Assembly: GCA_022578605.1 (NCBI GenBank)
Contig: MU394054.1
Span: forward strand, 1,056,945-1,120,944
Length of the DNA: 64,000 nucleotides
DNA from: Camillea tinctor
Lineage: Eukaryota; Ascomycota; Sordariomycetes; Xylariales; Xylariaceae
Direction of reading: 5' to 3'
Shown here: in pieces, positions 12,489-23,900 of the stretch
Layout: each line of letters starts with the position of its first letter
Numbering within the stretch: the first letter of the stretch is position 1
Position numbers and translations under genes: made by a program
The notes under the pieces: model-generated
What the model was told of the DNA's origin: nothing
Seen by the model: the letters and a program-made list of their open reading frames with translations, nothing else
Database searches by the model: none

Positions 12489-12605
12489 ATGCGATGTGGA
12501 TGCGCGGAGGAATCCCATGAGACTATACCTTCCGAACCGTCCTATGAAATACGTATGAGGCTTCCCAGCCAATGGCGAGGCATGTTCGACAACAGGCTGG
12601 TATTA

Positions 12606-13214
12606 TTATTCGGACTCAGCCATTAGCGCCTGCTCGTAAGTCGCAATATCTAGGTCTTCGGCCGTCCATAGAACGATGGCCTGTACGCCGATGCAGGTTG
12701 CCCCACGTCCCCTCACATTGGATGCCGTGGTTTTCCCTGGAGTACGTGGAGGGTGTTTTATAGAAGTGATATATCCAATTACATGAACCCACTGGCCGAT
12801 ATCGGTTTGCTCTTTTCTAAGATTCTGAAGGAGAAGATTGACATCGACTACGGCACTGACGGTGCTTCCCTTGGGGCAATCATGCTCAAGTGACAAATGT
12901 GCTGAGTTGGTCGTGTATGCTGTGACACTTGCACGCTGGCTGTCAGCATACAGACAGACGTGAGGGTGTCGTGAGAACGAAGGTCGAATGCAGGATGAGT
13001 TCGCCGCATTCTGGTCAGCACCGGCCACCCTTATAGATTCGACCTACCTATGGACTTGCAAGCAGGGATATAGGACATCTGGAGGAGTATTGGAAGGCAA
13101 GTCTATTAGTGTAGTGAAATCTTACCATCCTATGAATCTGACTTTATCTCCCACTTGTCTGTTGGGTAGGCCGGAGAGAAGGCATCGCAGAGATGGAAGA
13201 GGGCCGTTTGACAT
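12606..13214 (-). CDS. TEN1: CST complex subunit Ten1 (telomere capping)
   Basis: Exons 13214-13126 and 12927-12606 give 136 residues. The intron is GTAAGA...GCAAG, phase 2, 198 bp. The N-terminus MSNGPLPSLRCLLSGLP followed by VGDKVRFIGCVTAY matches my memory of the fungal Ten1 start. The distal part carries LSLEHDCP, VDVNLLLQNLRKE, QWVHVIGYITSI and VQAIVLWTAEDLDIATYEQA, the strands and C-terminal helix of its OB fold. Ten1 binds Stn1 within Cdc13/CTC1-Stn1-Ten1, protects the telomeric C-strand and helps DNA polymerase alpha fill-in. Length is normal for fungal Ten1. An in-frame ATG at 13028 belongs to intronic sequence. The gene is transcribed away from snf7, with 865 bp between the two start codons. 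Confidence 0.87.
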
Positions 13215-14079
13215 GGTGATATATAATAGGCAATGAAGACTTGAGATAAGAAAAAAGAAAATAAAACGTTTAATTCATTCGTCTTCTAATGAAAAGACGA
13301 AGACAAACAAGAGAAGAATTGGGGGGTTTGATGGTTGTTGGTGTTAGTGATGTTTCTGTGAGGAGTATCGATTATAATAAGGACAAGGGGGGGGGATCTT
13401 ATTATTGAATGAATGGAATAGGTATGGAATATCTAGTAGGTTATTGACTTATTAGGTAACCTAACCTAGATGATTGAGGTCATTACGCCTCGGGAGGCAT
13501 TGGAACGGGAAGATGCGGGAGATGACTAAGCCGGATAATCTTCGTAAGTACCTAACCAGTAGTGTCAATAGTTGTTTCCGGTGCCAGGTGCCTGCTGTCT
13601 AGGTGCCTGCTGATAAACCTTAGGTAAGGTTTTTTTTTGGGGGGGAAGGGGGGCCAGGCGACCAAGGAAGTGTGACCTGACAAGGGACGGGACAGGAGCC
13701 TCCTAGAACCTAGAACCTCTTGCATCATAGCGCTATCTAAACCATCAACTTCACCTAACATCGTCGCTAGGCTTCAACCTTTTTTTTCTTTCTTTCCTTT
13801 TATTTTTCCGGATCCGCCCCCATTACGAATCCAGCTCTGCAACCCACCTACACGTCGCCAACGTCATACTAGGATTCAAATCCCATTTTCAGCATTTCCA
13901 ATCTCCACGACATCAAGCCAACTCTTAAGCTGCCAGACCTCCAGACCCCGAGTCTGTCCTTTGTACCCCGCGATAGCTGTTTTTATCTTCCCTCATCGAC
14001 GCCGAGTCGCGTTTCATCATCGCATCGCTAACCCGTCCGCGTTCGCCGTCTGTTTTCCAAATAATAAACCATCATCACC
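13215..14079. promoter_or_regulatory. shared upstream region of TEN1 and snf7
   Basis: The two genes diverge from this 865-bp interval. It contains a TTTTTTTTGGGGGGG block near 13629 and a pyrimidine-rich stretch with TTTTTTTTCTTTCTTTCC (about 13779-13797), about 280 bp before the snf7 ATG. No specific binding site can be named. The snf7 leader has the context ATCACCATG. Confidence 0.4.
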
Positions 14080-14930
14080 ATGTCGAGTGTCTGGGGCTGG
14101 TTTGGCGGTGGGGCCGCGCAGAAGAAGAAGGACAGCCCCAAGAATGCCATTCTGGGTTTGCGGGCACAGCTTGATATGCTACAGAAACGTGAGAAGCATC
14201 TCATGAACCAGATGGAGGAGCAGGATGCCATCGCGCGCAAAAATGTGAACACAAATAAGAATGGTTAGTCTCCATACGTGACCCCAACACCTTCGTCAAA
14301 GCTAACGTCACCGCTCGCACAGCTGCTAAGGCTGCCCTGCGGAGGAAGAAGGCGCACGAACACAGTCTCGACCAGACGATATCCCAAATTGGAACCCTAG
14401 AACAACAGATAAACGCTATCGAGTCCGCGAATATCAACCGAGAGACTCTTGCTGCGATGGAACGAGCCGGCGAAGCAATGAAGCAGATCCACGGCAAGCT
14501 GACTCCGGAGAAGGTCGACGAGACCATGTATGTCTTCCCGGCATGCTCGCTATGGCTATTGACGTTTTACTAACTCGTACCGACTAGGGACAAATTACGG
14601 GAACAGAACGCCCTCAGCGAGGAGATCGTACAGGCCATCACGAGCAACCACATTGGAGAGCCTTTGGACGAGGAAGAGCTGGATGAAGAACTCGAGGCGC
14701 TACAACAAGAGCAGCTTGACAAGAAGATGCTTGAATCCGGCAGCGTGCCTGTTTCGGACGCCATTAACAGGATGCCCGCCGTGGGAAATACAGACCGTGC
14801 GTCTTCGCCATCTTTTGCCCCTTTGATACATGAGACTAATAACTTGCGAACAGTCAAAAGCCAGCCACAAGCCGTGGAAGACGACGAAGAAGCGGAGCTC
14901 AGAAAGCTACAGGCCGAAATGGCCATGTAG
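14080..14930 (+). CDS. snf7: ESCRT-III core subunit Snf7/Vps32
   Basis: Exons 14080-14263, 14323-14527, 14588-14796 and 14854-14930 give 224 residues, about the usual length. Introns start GTTAGT, GTATGT and GTGCGT, with branch sites GCTAAC, ACTAAC and ACTAAT. The protein begins MSSVWGWFGGG, the amphipathic membrane-inserting start of Snf7. The basic coiled-coil core follows (ARKNVNTNKNAAKAALRRKK), then the acidic segment EEELDEELEALQQEQL and the C-terminal MIM1-like helix ELRKLQAEMAM, recognised by Vps4. It polymerises on endosomal membranes to drive cargo sorting into multivesicular bodies, and in fungi also serves Rim101/PacC pH signalling. The third intron is 57 bp with no in-frame stop, so retention would yield a 243-residue form. 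Confidence 0.95.
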
Positions 14931-17900
14931 CACGCTGGCTATCGCCTTTTTCTTTTTCCATTTACTATATCCTACAGATCATGGCGTCACATGCGAGGAG
15001 GACAGGGGGGGAAGCGATGGTGGTCACAAGTGGGTCACGTGGGCAAAGAAGGTTAGTGTCGATATGGGCCACTAGTCAGCTTGTTTCTGGCCTCGATTGG
15101 TTGGCATAGTCGGGATGGGGGCCGCATGTCCTTTCGATAATTCAAATCATCTTCTACCGGCCTTTCCTCTTACTGTCTACGGCGTTGGCGTTGCGAGATT
15201 GCGGTTATTCACTTGGCGATATACACTTTCAGTAGTCGTGGCTGGTATTCAGGAAGGCACTCGCCTCTGGACTGGCTAGCTTGCTGAGAATATAAACAAT
15301 TCGATATGTAGTCTGCTCCATGTATGTAATGTTATGATCCTATTATGATTTTATTATTAGACTACGCGGGAACGGATTTCCTCCCCTGTCAGTGCCACAG
15401 CCCCTCGGGATAGACTTGTTAATAGCGGTCCCAGGTCATAAAACCTAGCGCTACGATAACAGTGACCCCTTTTTTTCATTGCTGTATCATGCAGATGCTT
15501 TCAGATGTCGTGAATGATGTCTAGGTAATATAAGACGAGATTGTGTGATCCATACATCATTTTCATGACAACTCTCTTATAAATTTGTAACACTTCGTCT
15601 ATCTCCCTTAGTGTCGAGTTGTACTCGCTAATAAAGTAGGCCTCCCTAATCCCTAGATCTAAGGAAGACTCTTTAGCTCTCGTTAGACGACTCGGCTTCA
15701 ACGTTGTATAAATGCCCCCCAGCCCTTCTATCCGCAATAACAGATCATTACATATATGAAGCATCTCAGGTAGTTGTAGTGCTGTCCTGCATAACAATGC
15801 CAACTTGGTTACCTAAGTTCTGCTTAGCTAGGTAGCTACCTAGGTAGTTGTGAAACCTGTACGTAGGAACTTTCTAGAAATTCAATTGCATGACACGACC
15901 CTACACTACCACAGGTTGCTGACAGTCTGTTGATATCCCCACGCCCCCTATTTCCTCATAACCATGCCACGAATGTCCCCAAGGGGGCCTTGTAATAGTA
16001 AGCCTAGCATATTCTCAATTAAGCCTCTAATATTATCCTTTGGAAGAGCCCAACGTTGACACCTAGGCACCATATTCTTAGTCTCACATGAGTTACTAGC
16101 TCATGCCATTAGTATCCTGGTGTATGTCGGGTATGGGAGTCGGGCTTTCAAGGTGCGACAACCTACGTCGGGTGTAATATAAAATGATGCTCAGTACGCG
16201 GGGTTTGTCTCTAGGATACCCCAAACATGCAAATGTAGATCTGATACATGTACACTGCGTTATCGACATATGTGCCCAAAGTGGGACGGCCTTTCAGTCT
16301 CCACGTACGCGTGCCTTGATGACTGGCATAAAACATGCTAGGAAACCTGCAGAGATAGATACCCATATCCGTGGCGCTCTGTGTGATGGACATTAGCCTA
16401 CGGGTTGTGGCATATGATGAAGCTTTATTATTATTGGTCGTCTAGCTGAGCTGGGAGATTCCTCAAAATCACCCAACCTACTCTATTTAGTTGCATTTAG
16501 AAATATATATGTCATTGAGAAGAGTGTAGTGTCGTGAATAGTAATCTAGTTAGAGGTTAGCGTTGTGGGAATATAGTAGAACCTGTTCTCCAGGATTACC
16601 CTGAACAGGTAGATAAAAAGATCTAAACGGGAGCATCGTACTGAAGGCAAATAGTATATGCATTGGCCCACTGGGATATAGTGCATTATCACATGTCCGA
16701 TAATTCGAAGGAACCCGGCGTTTCCATCTGGGTTACCTAACAGTCTTCTACTCGTTTCTCTTAAGATGACGACATGTGTTGTGTCATGTTTCAGACCGGA
16801 CGATTCCTAGACGATTCCCCTTGCGTATTCATGATTATCTAGCTGCTTTACTAAGATAGTCAAATTATGTTGCGTAAATGTCAATAGTTTCCCCTTATCC
16901 ATTCTCTATTCTATATGGTCGTCTTCATCAACTTATCCTATAATGAGTGGGTACCATAGACTGAAAGTAGTTTTCAGTCCCTCACAGCCTCGTAGATATA
17001 AAGGTAGCATTGTTTCTTTCCGATAACCTTGTACCAAACCAGTGTGATATAAACCCCTTCTCGCATTTCCTTAATCACGCGTGGTAATAGCTTCTTCAAC
17101 TCCTCTGCCATTTCTCGTTCTGGCTCTTGCTTGCAATTATCTCATGTATGATGAGCTGATTCGCCAACTGCATGAAATATGTACTTTCTTTTTAACGACA
17201 ATTCCAATTGTCAGCGATGTATCTTCCTACAGCTTGACCAGTTAATGCGAGAACGCTAATGGGCCAATTGATATAACCTATACACCTACCTACTACTTCC
17301 TATTCTTTTCGTGATTAAATTAATTATTCGCTGATTTCATCGGGGTATTTCTTTAGGAAACAATTAACATGGTTTTACATCAAGCCTATAAAATCACCTC
17401 CTTAACCAGTCCACGCTTGTTTATCAGAGCAGATCTCAGATTTCCAGCTCTTTACCTGAGACGATATCGCATATTTATCACTCATCTTTGCGCCCGGGTC
17501 TGTCTACTAGACAGGCATTGACTTTACTACAAGACAAGTAGTTATATACGTCATCCCCCCTTTAATATTGGTAATTTCTATATATCTCAAGTTCCACGCT
17601 CGCCGTGGTAGTCCTTACCTAATTGGTTATTTATAATAACATTTGGCTCGTGATAATGTAGACGAGGATCCCCTTTTTTGTTTACCCCATGGGGTATAAG
17701 GCCCAGCTAACACAGAGGTTGGTTATAGAAAACCTCTGTATTTGCTATTACTATCCCTGTATGGGTGTGTGTTGGAAAGGTAGGCATTGATTATTACACA
17801 TTCAATATTAATACTGTAGGTATTCTCATTTCATCTCTGGTGCGTAAAGAATCTCTCTCGATAACCCTAAAACAACACGATGGCCTAATCATGTTGGATA

Positions 17901-20900
17901 GTCGGGTCCAATATAAATGAGATGGATTGCCCCTCTGATGATTCAATTACCCTTGTTAGTATTACCTACCTAGGTACCTATAAAAATATCCATCTTACCT
18001 ACCCTTTTATAAGCGGCTCTTTCTAAAACGAATTTTCCAAGTCTCTGGTTAGTTTACTGTTAGGACTATGTGTATCTGGAGCTTCCTATTGATTTTTCTT
18101 TATAAGTCTTACACTCTCATCCCTACTATACTACAACAGGCTAAAACTTGAAAAAAAAAAGTTTTCTTCTACAATTACGGAAGGGGTCCGGTATCCGCTG
18201 GACTTCCCCAGCCATAGGACTGGCGCAAGTCGGCACCAGTACTGCTTTGAACAGGACAGCACGACATGTCTCCATTAAATTTTATTATTTTTAGTATTCT
18301 AAACTTTGGTATCTTTTTATTTATTCTTATTTTCCTCTGTCAGCTTTGCAGTTGAACTTATAAGCGAGAGATACTGCTTTCTGGTTCGGTTACAGCACGC
18401 TGTCGGTTGAGATCCCGTAATATTATAGATTATTCTTTTTTTTTTCTCGTGTGCATATATAGCAGTCAAAAGTCAACAGGATGGGGCTAGAGGCTTTGTC
18501 GATCTGTGGGCCATGGGGTTGGTATTCTCGAATTGCAAGAGGTTCTTACCGGCTCTTACAGCTTCATAGACTATATAGTGTAGCTAGTATCTATGTACCT
18601 ACACTACATGAAGGAGGTCCGAGAATGGGTGATCCACTTCGATGCATAGGTACACTAGTAGTGTATGTAGGAACTGATTCCTTTCTCCACGTTCAAGTTC
18701 GTAACCCTGCACCTGCCTACTGGGTTGATGCTAGCTGGTTTATAGCTTAGTTGTATACTCGGGTCTTGTTGTATTGACCATTGATATTGATGCACATAAA
18801 CGTTGAGATAGCTCAAACTTCGCCAGTACACCGGCCTTCGTGAGTAAGTAGGTAGGAAATAGTCTTAGCCTGGAAATGTGTCTATCCGAAAGATGTAGGA
18901 ATTTTTTGTCTCATGTGTTGTGTCTTATTTAGCACTCCCGTTGGGCTTAATCGATTCGGTGATTGCCCGTCCGTTGAAGCAATCAATGGGCTGCATTTAA
19001 CGCTACCTAATCTACAGCCTGATATGAGCTAATCAACAGTATAAAAACCGGGTAGAACAGGTTAGCTACATATGTTGTAGCTACACAAAACTTAGTTGTG
19101 TATGTAGGTTTAGGTTTAAGTTTAGGTAGTGTTGCTACTGGTTTGCTTTGCTAGTGTAAGGTTGTGAGACTAGATGAGATTAGCGAAGTGGCCCAAGCTT
19201 TCTTCTTTTTTCTTTTCTTTTTCTTCTTTTTCTTCTTCTTCCCATCTATGAAACGGGCTGTCTCTATCTTATCTCACTTAACCTAGGTTACATGTGACCT
19301 CGCTGGGTATCACCTTTTCTTCTTCTTTTCTCTTTCTTCTCCTCTTACACCGGGTTCTAGAAGCTTACCAATATTACTATGTACTACACCATCTCTCTAA
19401 CTTGTTTTCCTATCTAGTCTCTCTTCCGTGATACCTCTCTTATCTGCTACCCAAGTCTCCCCAGCCTTTTCCTTTTTACATCACCTCATCACATATTTGC
19501 CTCATACTTCTCCATACATGTGGATCTTCTGATTCGCTACCTTTGAAGCTTGGGTAGCTATACCACACTACTACGCTACCTACATATGTAGGTAGGTAAA
19601 ACAATTTCACGATGGGAAAAAAAAGAGGAGTGTCCCTACTCCCGCCCGCCGACTGGCTCCAATGAAAGCTCCAATAAAGCTCCCATGCTTCCCGCCACGT
19701 CGCCCCATCGAGTGGTTGGCTGCCGTCTGCCGTCTACCTGCAAGGGTTTTCTCCCCGAGAGAAGCCAGCAAAGACGAACCACGTTGCACGCTACCTTAGC
19801 ATCTGTACCCTGCAACCTGCATTTGGCTCTCTTCTTGGTCGGCTTTCCTCTTCTTTCCCGCCTCGCCTTGATACCATTTCGGGAACCTCACGGACCTGCT
19901 CGGTCTATGGTCTTAGGTGTGCGGTGCGGGTGTAAGTGCGAGTCTGAAGTACACCAAGATACCAAATGCCGGTCGATCTGGTCAGTCTGGTCAATCTAAG
20001 GATGAGGAATGTTGAAGCCCAATTACTGCCAACGAAACTATCTTGCGCATCACTGTGCTACACTGCTACCATCCAGGCGGCTTCAGATACGGCCACTTAG
20101 CTGTTCGTGTTCGTGCTAAACACTGCGTCATGTTGTCGAACCTTACTCACCCTCACCCTCGCTCTCACCCTCCCCATCACCTCCATCTCCATTCACGGAA
20201 TCTCCAGCCGTGGGTCCTGGCCTGTCTTGTCTTCATGCAGTCTCCGCGTGTCGTCGGCCCATCTATCACTGGTGCGGCTCTTTTTCGCACATTTGCTTCT
20301 GCTTCTGCTCCTGCTCTACACCACACTACACTAACACCCCGTCTCTGGCCTAATCTGTAACCTGGCATTTGTTCCCGTTAGGACGTGGCGATAGTAATAT
20401 CATGTCCACCAATCGCCCCTAATCTTGAATGTTGTCCATGGAAGGTTTAGCCTTTCTCTCCACCCAAGTTGTTTGTCCAGGCCGTGGGATACCCGAGCTT
20501 CCATTCAGAAAGTGCTCATTTGATATCTGACGTGGGGCCGCTGCTGGTCAACCCAGTCAAACGTCATTGAAGCCCCAACCCGCATGCGAGGTTTTTGAAC
20601 ACCATCTTGCCTTTTTTCTGTCTGGTCAATTGGTCTCTTTTCTTTTTTTTCGTCCCTTTGGATATGTTGTGAGAATTGTTCCTTATACAGAGCCTGCTTA
20701 TGTTGTACAGCCTGTCCCATGACCAGTCATGTTGTGTGAGCTCATCTAATTATCCCTTTTGTAATGCCTTCCGAATACCAAATCTCACCTCGCAATACTA
20801 AAACCCCATTGCCTTGGATAGTTGCTGGCGCGACTTTTAACATATTAATTTTCTACTTGTAATAACTGTAATAAGGATACCCTCTACGCAATTTCTGATC

Positions 20901-20944
20901 ATATTTGTCTTTCTTTTCCTCGCACCGCCGTTAACCCCCCGAGC
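14931..20944. other. 6-kb intergenic region
   Basis: Apart from the coding-like fragment at 15501-15776 nothing coding is supported. 15.9-18.5 kb is AT-rich with many stops. A GC-richer patch lies at 18178-18270. Palindromes TACCTAGGTA occur at 15837 and 17967. A long CT-rich tract (19199-19241, again about 19317-19340) and the following pyrimidine-rich 19.3-20.9 kb look like promoter and 5' leader of the large gene that starts at 20945. Confidence 0.5.
15501..15776 (-). pseudogene. orphan coding fragment, unknown family
   Basis: On the minus strand an open frame reads like real protein: PEMLHICNDLLLRIEGLGG, then IYTTLKPSRLTRAKESSLDL, GIREAYFISEYNSTLREI, DEVLQIYKRVVMKMMYGSHN, and ends LVLYYLDIIHDI at a stop. 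The nearest upstream in-frame initiator is a TTG, not ATG. I see no convincing upstream exon, and the flanks are AT-rich spacer. I do not recognise the family. It may be the 3' end of a decayed gene or a surviving exon of an unrecognised one. Confidence 0.35.
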
Positions 20945-23900
20945 ATGGCGGATCCTAACGCGGTTTCTTTCTGTCCTGTCCGGACCGACCTACTTTCTCA
21001 TGTTCAGTTTTCCAATTATTCAAACATCCAATATCTCGATCTTCATCATACGGATGAAGAGGATGACGTTGGACTGGCCGAAGATTATGGTATGTATCAT
21101 CTAAAGGAGCTTGATCATGCACGCTAACCAACATTTTAGTTGAAGGAAGTGATACGGAGGAGGACGACCTAGATGATGACTTGCATGACATAGAACCCAA
21201 CGAGGAAGCCTCGGTTGAGGATGACCGAGCACCTATGCCAAACGCCACCGAAGGGGAGAAGTTAGAAGAAAAAGACAACAAGGAACCCCGGTCCGAAGAA
21301 CCTGAGAAGCCCAAGCAGCCAGAAGTAGAAGAGAGACACAAGAAGGCAGAGCCCGCTGGACTTATTCCTAAGAAGAAAGCAAAGAACGCGAGGAAAAAGG
21401 AGGAATCTAAGAAAAAGGAAAAGGATAAGTCCAAGAGCAAGGATAAGGACAAGGAAAAGGACAAGGAAAAGAGCAAGGACAAGTCTAAAAAGCACAAGCA
21501 CAAGGCTGAAAAGTCTAAGGACACGTCCGAAGATGCGAAGAGAGAAGCCGGAGTTGCAGAAACACATCCTAAGGAAGGACATCCAACAGCGGCCGAAGCT
21601 CCACCTACCGATAGCGAGCCGAATGAGCCTCCACCGGCAGCAGCAGATCCAACCCCCGTTGCATCACACGATAGCAAGGAGGCTGACTCCGAACCGCCGC
21701 CTGAGCCTACAGCAGAGTCGCAGACAGAGAAGGAGATAAATGAGCACCCACCTATAGGGGACCCTGAGACGCCTGTTCCTTCGAATGAACCCGCCAATGA
21801 GGCCGCACCTGAACCAGAACAAGAGCAGACGCAAGACGCTGACAAGTTGGCCCCAGATGATACAACAAATGAAGCCTCCAAGGAGGCCTCTAACAGTGAG
21901 CCTAATGAGAAACGTTCTGAATCTACACCTGAGCCTGTTGAAGAGCCAGATACATCACCAACTGCTGAATCTTCGAGTGAATCTAGCGAAAAGCAACCCT
22001 CACAGGAAGCTTTGCCGAAAACTGAAGATGGTTTAGACAATGGAGTAGTAGCTGTTGCAGCCGATGAAACTCTTCCTGGTGAGGGAATCGAGCCAACTGC
22101 TACTCAACCAGAAGTGGTTCACCCGCAAGGGTCCAGTAGCTCGGGGGACAATAAATCTGAGGACGTTCCTGAAAGCGAAGGATGTGGAGAGGCAACAACT
22201 AGAGAACCACCAGACCCTACAGAGGAGTCCGTACAAATGCCCAATACTTCGTCGGAAGACAACCTCGCACGCGACGAGCCCCCAAGCGAGCCCCCTGACC
22301 AGGCATTGCCCAAAACCGAGCTTCCCCGAGAAGAAGAAGCTTCAGAGGAAGAAACGGCTGAGGGCAAAGGTTCTGCTGCCGATCCGATAGGCCATACGGC
22401 AGAAGAGTCAAAAATAGAAGATACTTCTGTCGAACCAACTCAGGATCTAGCCGAACGCGAAGGCGCCTTGGTCACCGAGGAGGGAGGAAACAATGAGGAT
22501 CTATCTACTAGCACTGAAGAAAATGAAATAGCCAAACCTCCAGATTCAATCAACGAGAAAGAGGCAATAAAAAGGGACAATGACGAGAAACAAGAAGAGA
22601 AAGCACCTACGATAGAGCAGCCTTCAACTGAGCCTGAAAAAGAGCCAACACCAGCTGATCCAAAGACTAGCCACGAACAAACTACTCCGGAAGAGTCCAC
22701 GAACTTGAGTCAAGCAACCGGGGGTCCTGTCAAATGCTCAGATGATACACCTGAAAAACCACAAGCCAACGAGTGTGCTTCCGCTGAGGAATCTGAAGGA
22801 AACACAGAGGCCCAGCCCACTACTTTTGACACAGTTGACGCCGAAGCACGAGAGGAGGACATCACTGAGCCTGGTGCACCAGGGAATATGACTTCTGAAC
22901 CCCTCAAAGCAGTTTCTGGTGTGTCCGCTAGCGATGGTGACCAGCAACCCGATACCCCTGGTGATACCACTACTGTATCAAGACCAGGAGACAATGAATC
23001 TGCAAGCGAACCTGCCTCCGAGCCAGAAGCTGACAAACCCTCTCCTCTGAGTGAAGCTGCTTCTGGAGATCATGCAGTAACAGAGAAAGCAGTCACTGAA
23101 GTCACCACTGAGGCAACTGAGAAACCTGAAGATGATAAGGATATAGCACCTTCGCAACAACCTACCTCTGAACCGACAGATACGGCAGACCCAGGTACTG
23201 AACCTTTGGACATCGAATCTCAGATTGCTAAGGATAGCTCTACTCCAAATGCAGATACACCGGATAGTACTCCTCAGGGGCGCACCGAAGGCTCAGAACA
23301 GACTATCCCTGAAGCCGGTGCCGAAATTATAGCGAGCACGCTAGAGGATAATCAAGAGGATAGCCGAGGGGAAAATGCCGCAAGTGACGATAAGGATAAA
23401 CAGGACAAAACGCCAGAAGAATCTAGAGCGACCGATGAGCCAGAATCAGCTCCTGGTGGTGATAGTATTGCACCAACACCCCCTGAGGTATCAGAGAATA
23501 GCACAGAAACAAGGGAACCAGAAGCAAGAGGGCCTGCAACCGATAGCCACGCTGATATCAGCAAGTCTATGCTAAATGAAGAAACTGGTGATAAAACAAA
23601 CGACGGCGCGACAGATAATGAGAAAGTTGCTGTAGATCCTACCCGTACTGATGAAGGGGATGATGATAACAAGGGAGAGATCAAAGACGAAGCAAAGGGC
23701 GAATCTGTGACTGCGGAGCTGGCAACAAATGCTGAAGATCCTGCGACTTCGACTACAGAAGACAAAGCTTCTGAACAAGAGGACATAAACGCTAGTGCTG
23801 GAGACACACAACAGAAACCCCCTGACTCAGACGATCAAGAAACGACACAGATACTTCAAACTGAAACGTCGACCGAGGCTGCCAATGTGGAACTGGTAGA

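Noticed and set aside
18481..18750. 89-codon plus-strand frame starting with ATG
   Set aside because: No family resemblance, no splice context, located in spacer; expected by chance.
20955..22040. 361-codon antisense open frame (Ser-rich) and other long antisense frames inside the giant gene
   Set aside because: They mirror the Glu/Pro/Ser codon bias of the sense strand, have no protein-like order, and overlap a well supported gene.
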